Below are positions 63,409 through 64,000 of a DNA stretch of 64,000 nucleotides, one piece after another. Below the pieces are notes generated by a model. The model saw nothing but the letters and a program-made list of their open reading frames with translations, had not been told where the DNA came from and did not search any database. Origin of the DNA: Acetobacter malorum (GTDB taxonomy: Bacteria > Pseudomonadota > Alphaproteobacteria > Acetobacterales > Acetobacteraceae). The stretch spans positions 1 through 64,000 of the forward strand of contig NZ_JOPG01000018.1 in NCBI RefSeq assembly GCF_002153605.1, given 5' to 3'. Positions within the stretch are counted from its first letter, which is position 1; each line of letters opens with the position of its first letter. The translations under genes were made by a program, and so were the position numbers.

Positions 63409-63975
63409 ATGAAGATCGGATATGCCCGCGTCTCAACAGTGGATCAGGATGCCGGACTGGAAGCCCAGATACGCGATCTAAAAGCCGCAGGGTGTGAGAA
63501 GATATTTTCTGAGAAAGTGAGTGGCACAGACAGCCAGAGACCTGAGCTACTGGAGGCCTTGGGATATATCCGACCCGGCGATGTGCTGGTTGCGACAAAG
63601 CCCGACCGTCTGGCCCGCTCTACTGCTGACCTTTTGGGCTATGTGCAGACACTCCGGGGCAAGCAGTGCGGTCTTATCGTGCTCTCCATGAATGGCACCA
63701 CGCTAGACACCACCAGCCCCACATCAAAGCTCATGCTGACTATGCTGGCTGCTGTAGCTGAATTTGAGCGTGACCTAATGCTGGAACGCCAACGGGAAGG
63801 GATTGCTAAAGCCAAGGCAGAAGGCCGCCCAATGGGCCGTCCTCGTACGGTGCTTTCAAAGACCGACACCATCCGCAAATTGAGACAAAAAGGCCTCTCT
63901 GCAGCCGCTATTGCCAAGCAGCTCGGTATCGCCAGATCTGGGGTCTATCGAGCACTAGAAACAGAAAAAGCATAA
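63409..63975 (+). CDS. Serine recombinase (resolvase/invertase family)
   Basis: 188 residues. KIGYARVSTVDQD carries the nucleophile Ser9. Further landmarks are EKVSGTDSQRPELLEAL, KPDRLARSTADLL, LTMLAAVAEFERDLMLERQREGI and a C-terminal Hin-type HTH (IRKLRQKGLSAAAIAKQLGIARSGVYRALE). The ATG at 63409 has AGGA five bases upstream; an ATG four codons earlier is possible. It may resolve multimers of the element or invert a segment. Confidence 0.93.
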   Translation: MKIGYARVSTVDQDAGLEAQIRDLKAAGCEKIFSEKVSGTDSQRPELLEALGYIRPGDVLVATKPDRLARSTADLLGYVQTLRGKQCGLIVLSMNGTTLDTTSPTSKLMLTMLAAVAEFERDLMLERQREGIAKAKAEGRPMGRPRTVLSKTDTIRKLRQKGLSAAAIAKQLGIARSGVYRALETEKA

Positions 63976-64000
63976 AGCTAATCTGTAACAATTCGTGATG

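Larger units (their letters stand above)
53696..64000. mobile_element. Integrated element (prophage or satellite), left end and replication module; right end outside window
   Basis: A P4-type integrase, RusA resolvase, HTH repressor, AlpA-like excisionase, Prim-Pol, SF3 helicase and serine recombinase follow in a block of small, overlapping, lower-GC genes, unlike the core genes before 53,540. No structural, packaging or lysis genes are visible, and no conjugation genes. The left boundary is placed only approximately, between 53,540 and 53,860. No tRNA 3' end was found there, so the attachment site is not fixed. Confidence 0.8.

Noticed and set aside
1..64000. CRISPR array or insertion sequence
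   Set aside because: No run of regularly spaced direct repeats, no cas gene and no DDE transposase with terminal repeats was seen.

Overview
The window looks like a chromosomal segment of an acetic acid bacterium, most likely Acetobacter. The pointers are: a 667-residue alpha-amino-acid ester hydrolase whose catalytic residues fall at the numbering I recall for the Acetobacter turbidans enzyme; an alphaproteobacterial sdhCDAB order; a C4-pathway 5-aminolevulinate synthase; tkt-like/gap/pgk linkage; and GTTC-N7-GTTC-like SOS boxes in front of recA and uvrA. GC content is high in the core and drops in the last 10 kb. Family calls come from recognised motifs and remembered family sequences, not from a database search.

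Bases 1 to about 53,540 are ordinary core chromosome. In order: opgGH (periplasmic glucan synthesis, opgH cut by the window edge), a ModE-type regulator, an acetyltransferase, recA, a gamma-glutamyltranspeptidase-like lipoprotein, a DsbA-type thiol protein, hemA, a proline-rich lipoprotein, a degenerate transketolase followed by gap and pgk, a DMT exporter with a phosphatase, a Pat-type acetyltransferase, a GT-C membrane glycosyltransferase, sdhCDAB, asd, zwf, an alcohol dehydrogenase/aldehyde dehydrogenase pair, an ester hydrolase/creatininase-family pair, serC with tRNA-Leu(CAA), xseA, purD, a nitroreductase/tsaB/rimI operon, an Nfu-type Fe-S protein, a stand-alone DUF2075 ATPase, an M61 peptidase, a LysR regulator divergent from an AldA-like dehydrogenase, a YVTN beta-propeller protein, a second creatininase-family protein, uvrA, a YbbN-like thioredoxin with two small downstream genes, an amidohydrolase and a Bcr/CflA-type efflux pump. 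Together these cover central carbon flow (lower glycolysis, entry to the oxidative pentose pathway, TCA/respiratory complex II, alcohol and aldehyde oxidation), haem and amino-acid synthesis, DNA repair and envelope functions.

From about 53,700 to the end lies an integrated mobile element (prophage or satellite-like). It starts with a P4-type tyrosine integrase preceded by dyad and direct repeats, followed by a candidate 165-nt structured RNA with its own terminator. Then come a PBECR-like nuclease-domain gene, a RusA resolvase, an HTH repressor, a run of tiny overlapping genes, an AlpA-like excisionase, an unknown protein, a split Prim-Pol plus SF3 helicase replication module, a large nested dyad with a G-quadruplex motif, and a serine recombinase with flanking repeats. 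No capsid, tail, portal or terminase gene is visible, and the right end is outside the window.

The observations most worth following are the structured RNA after the integrase, the nested dyad/G4 locus behind the helicase, the transketolase homologue lacking its cofactor and catalytic residues, and the tiny-gene chain in the element.
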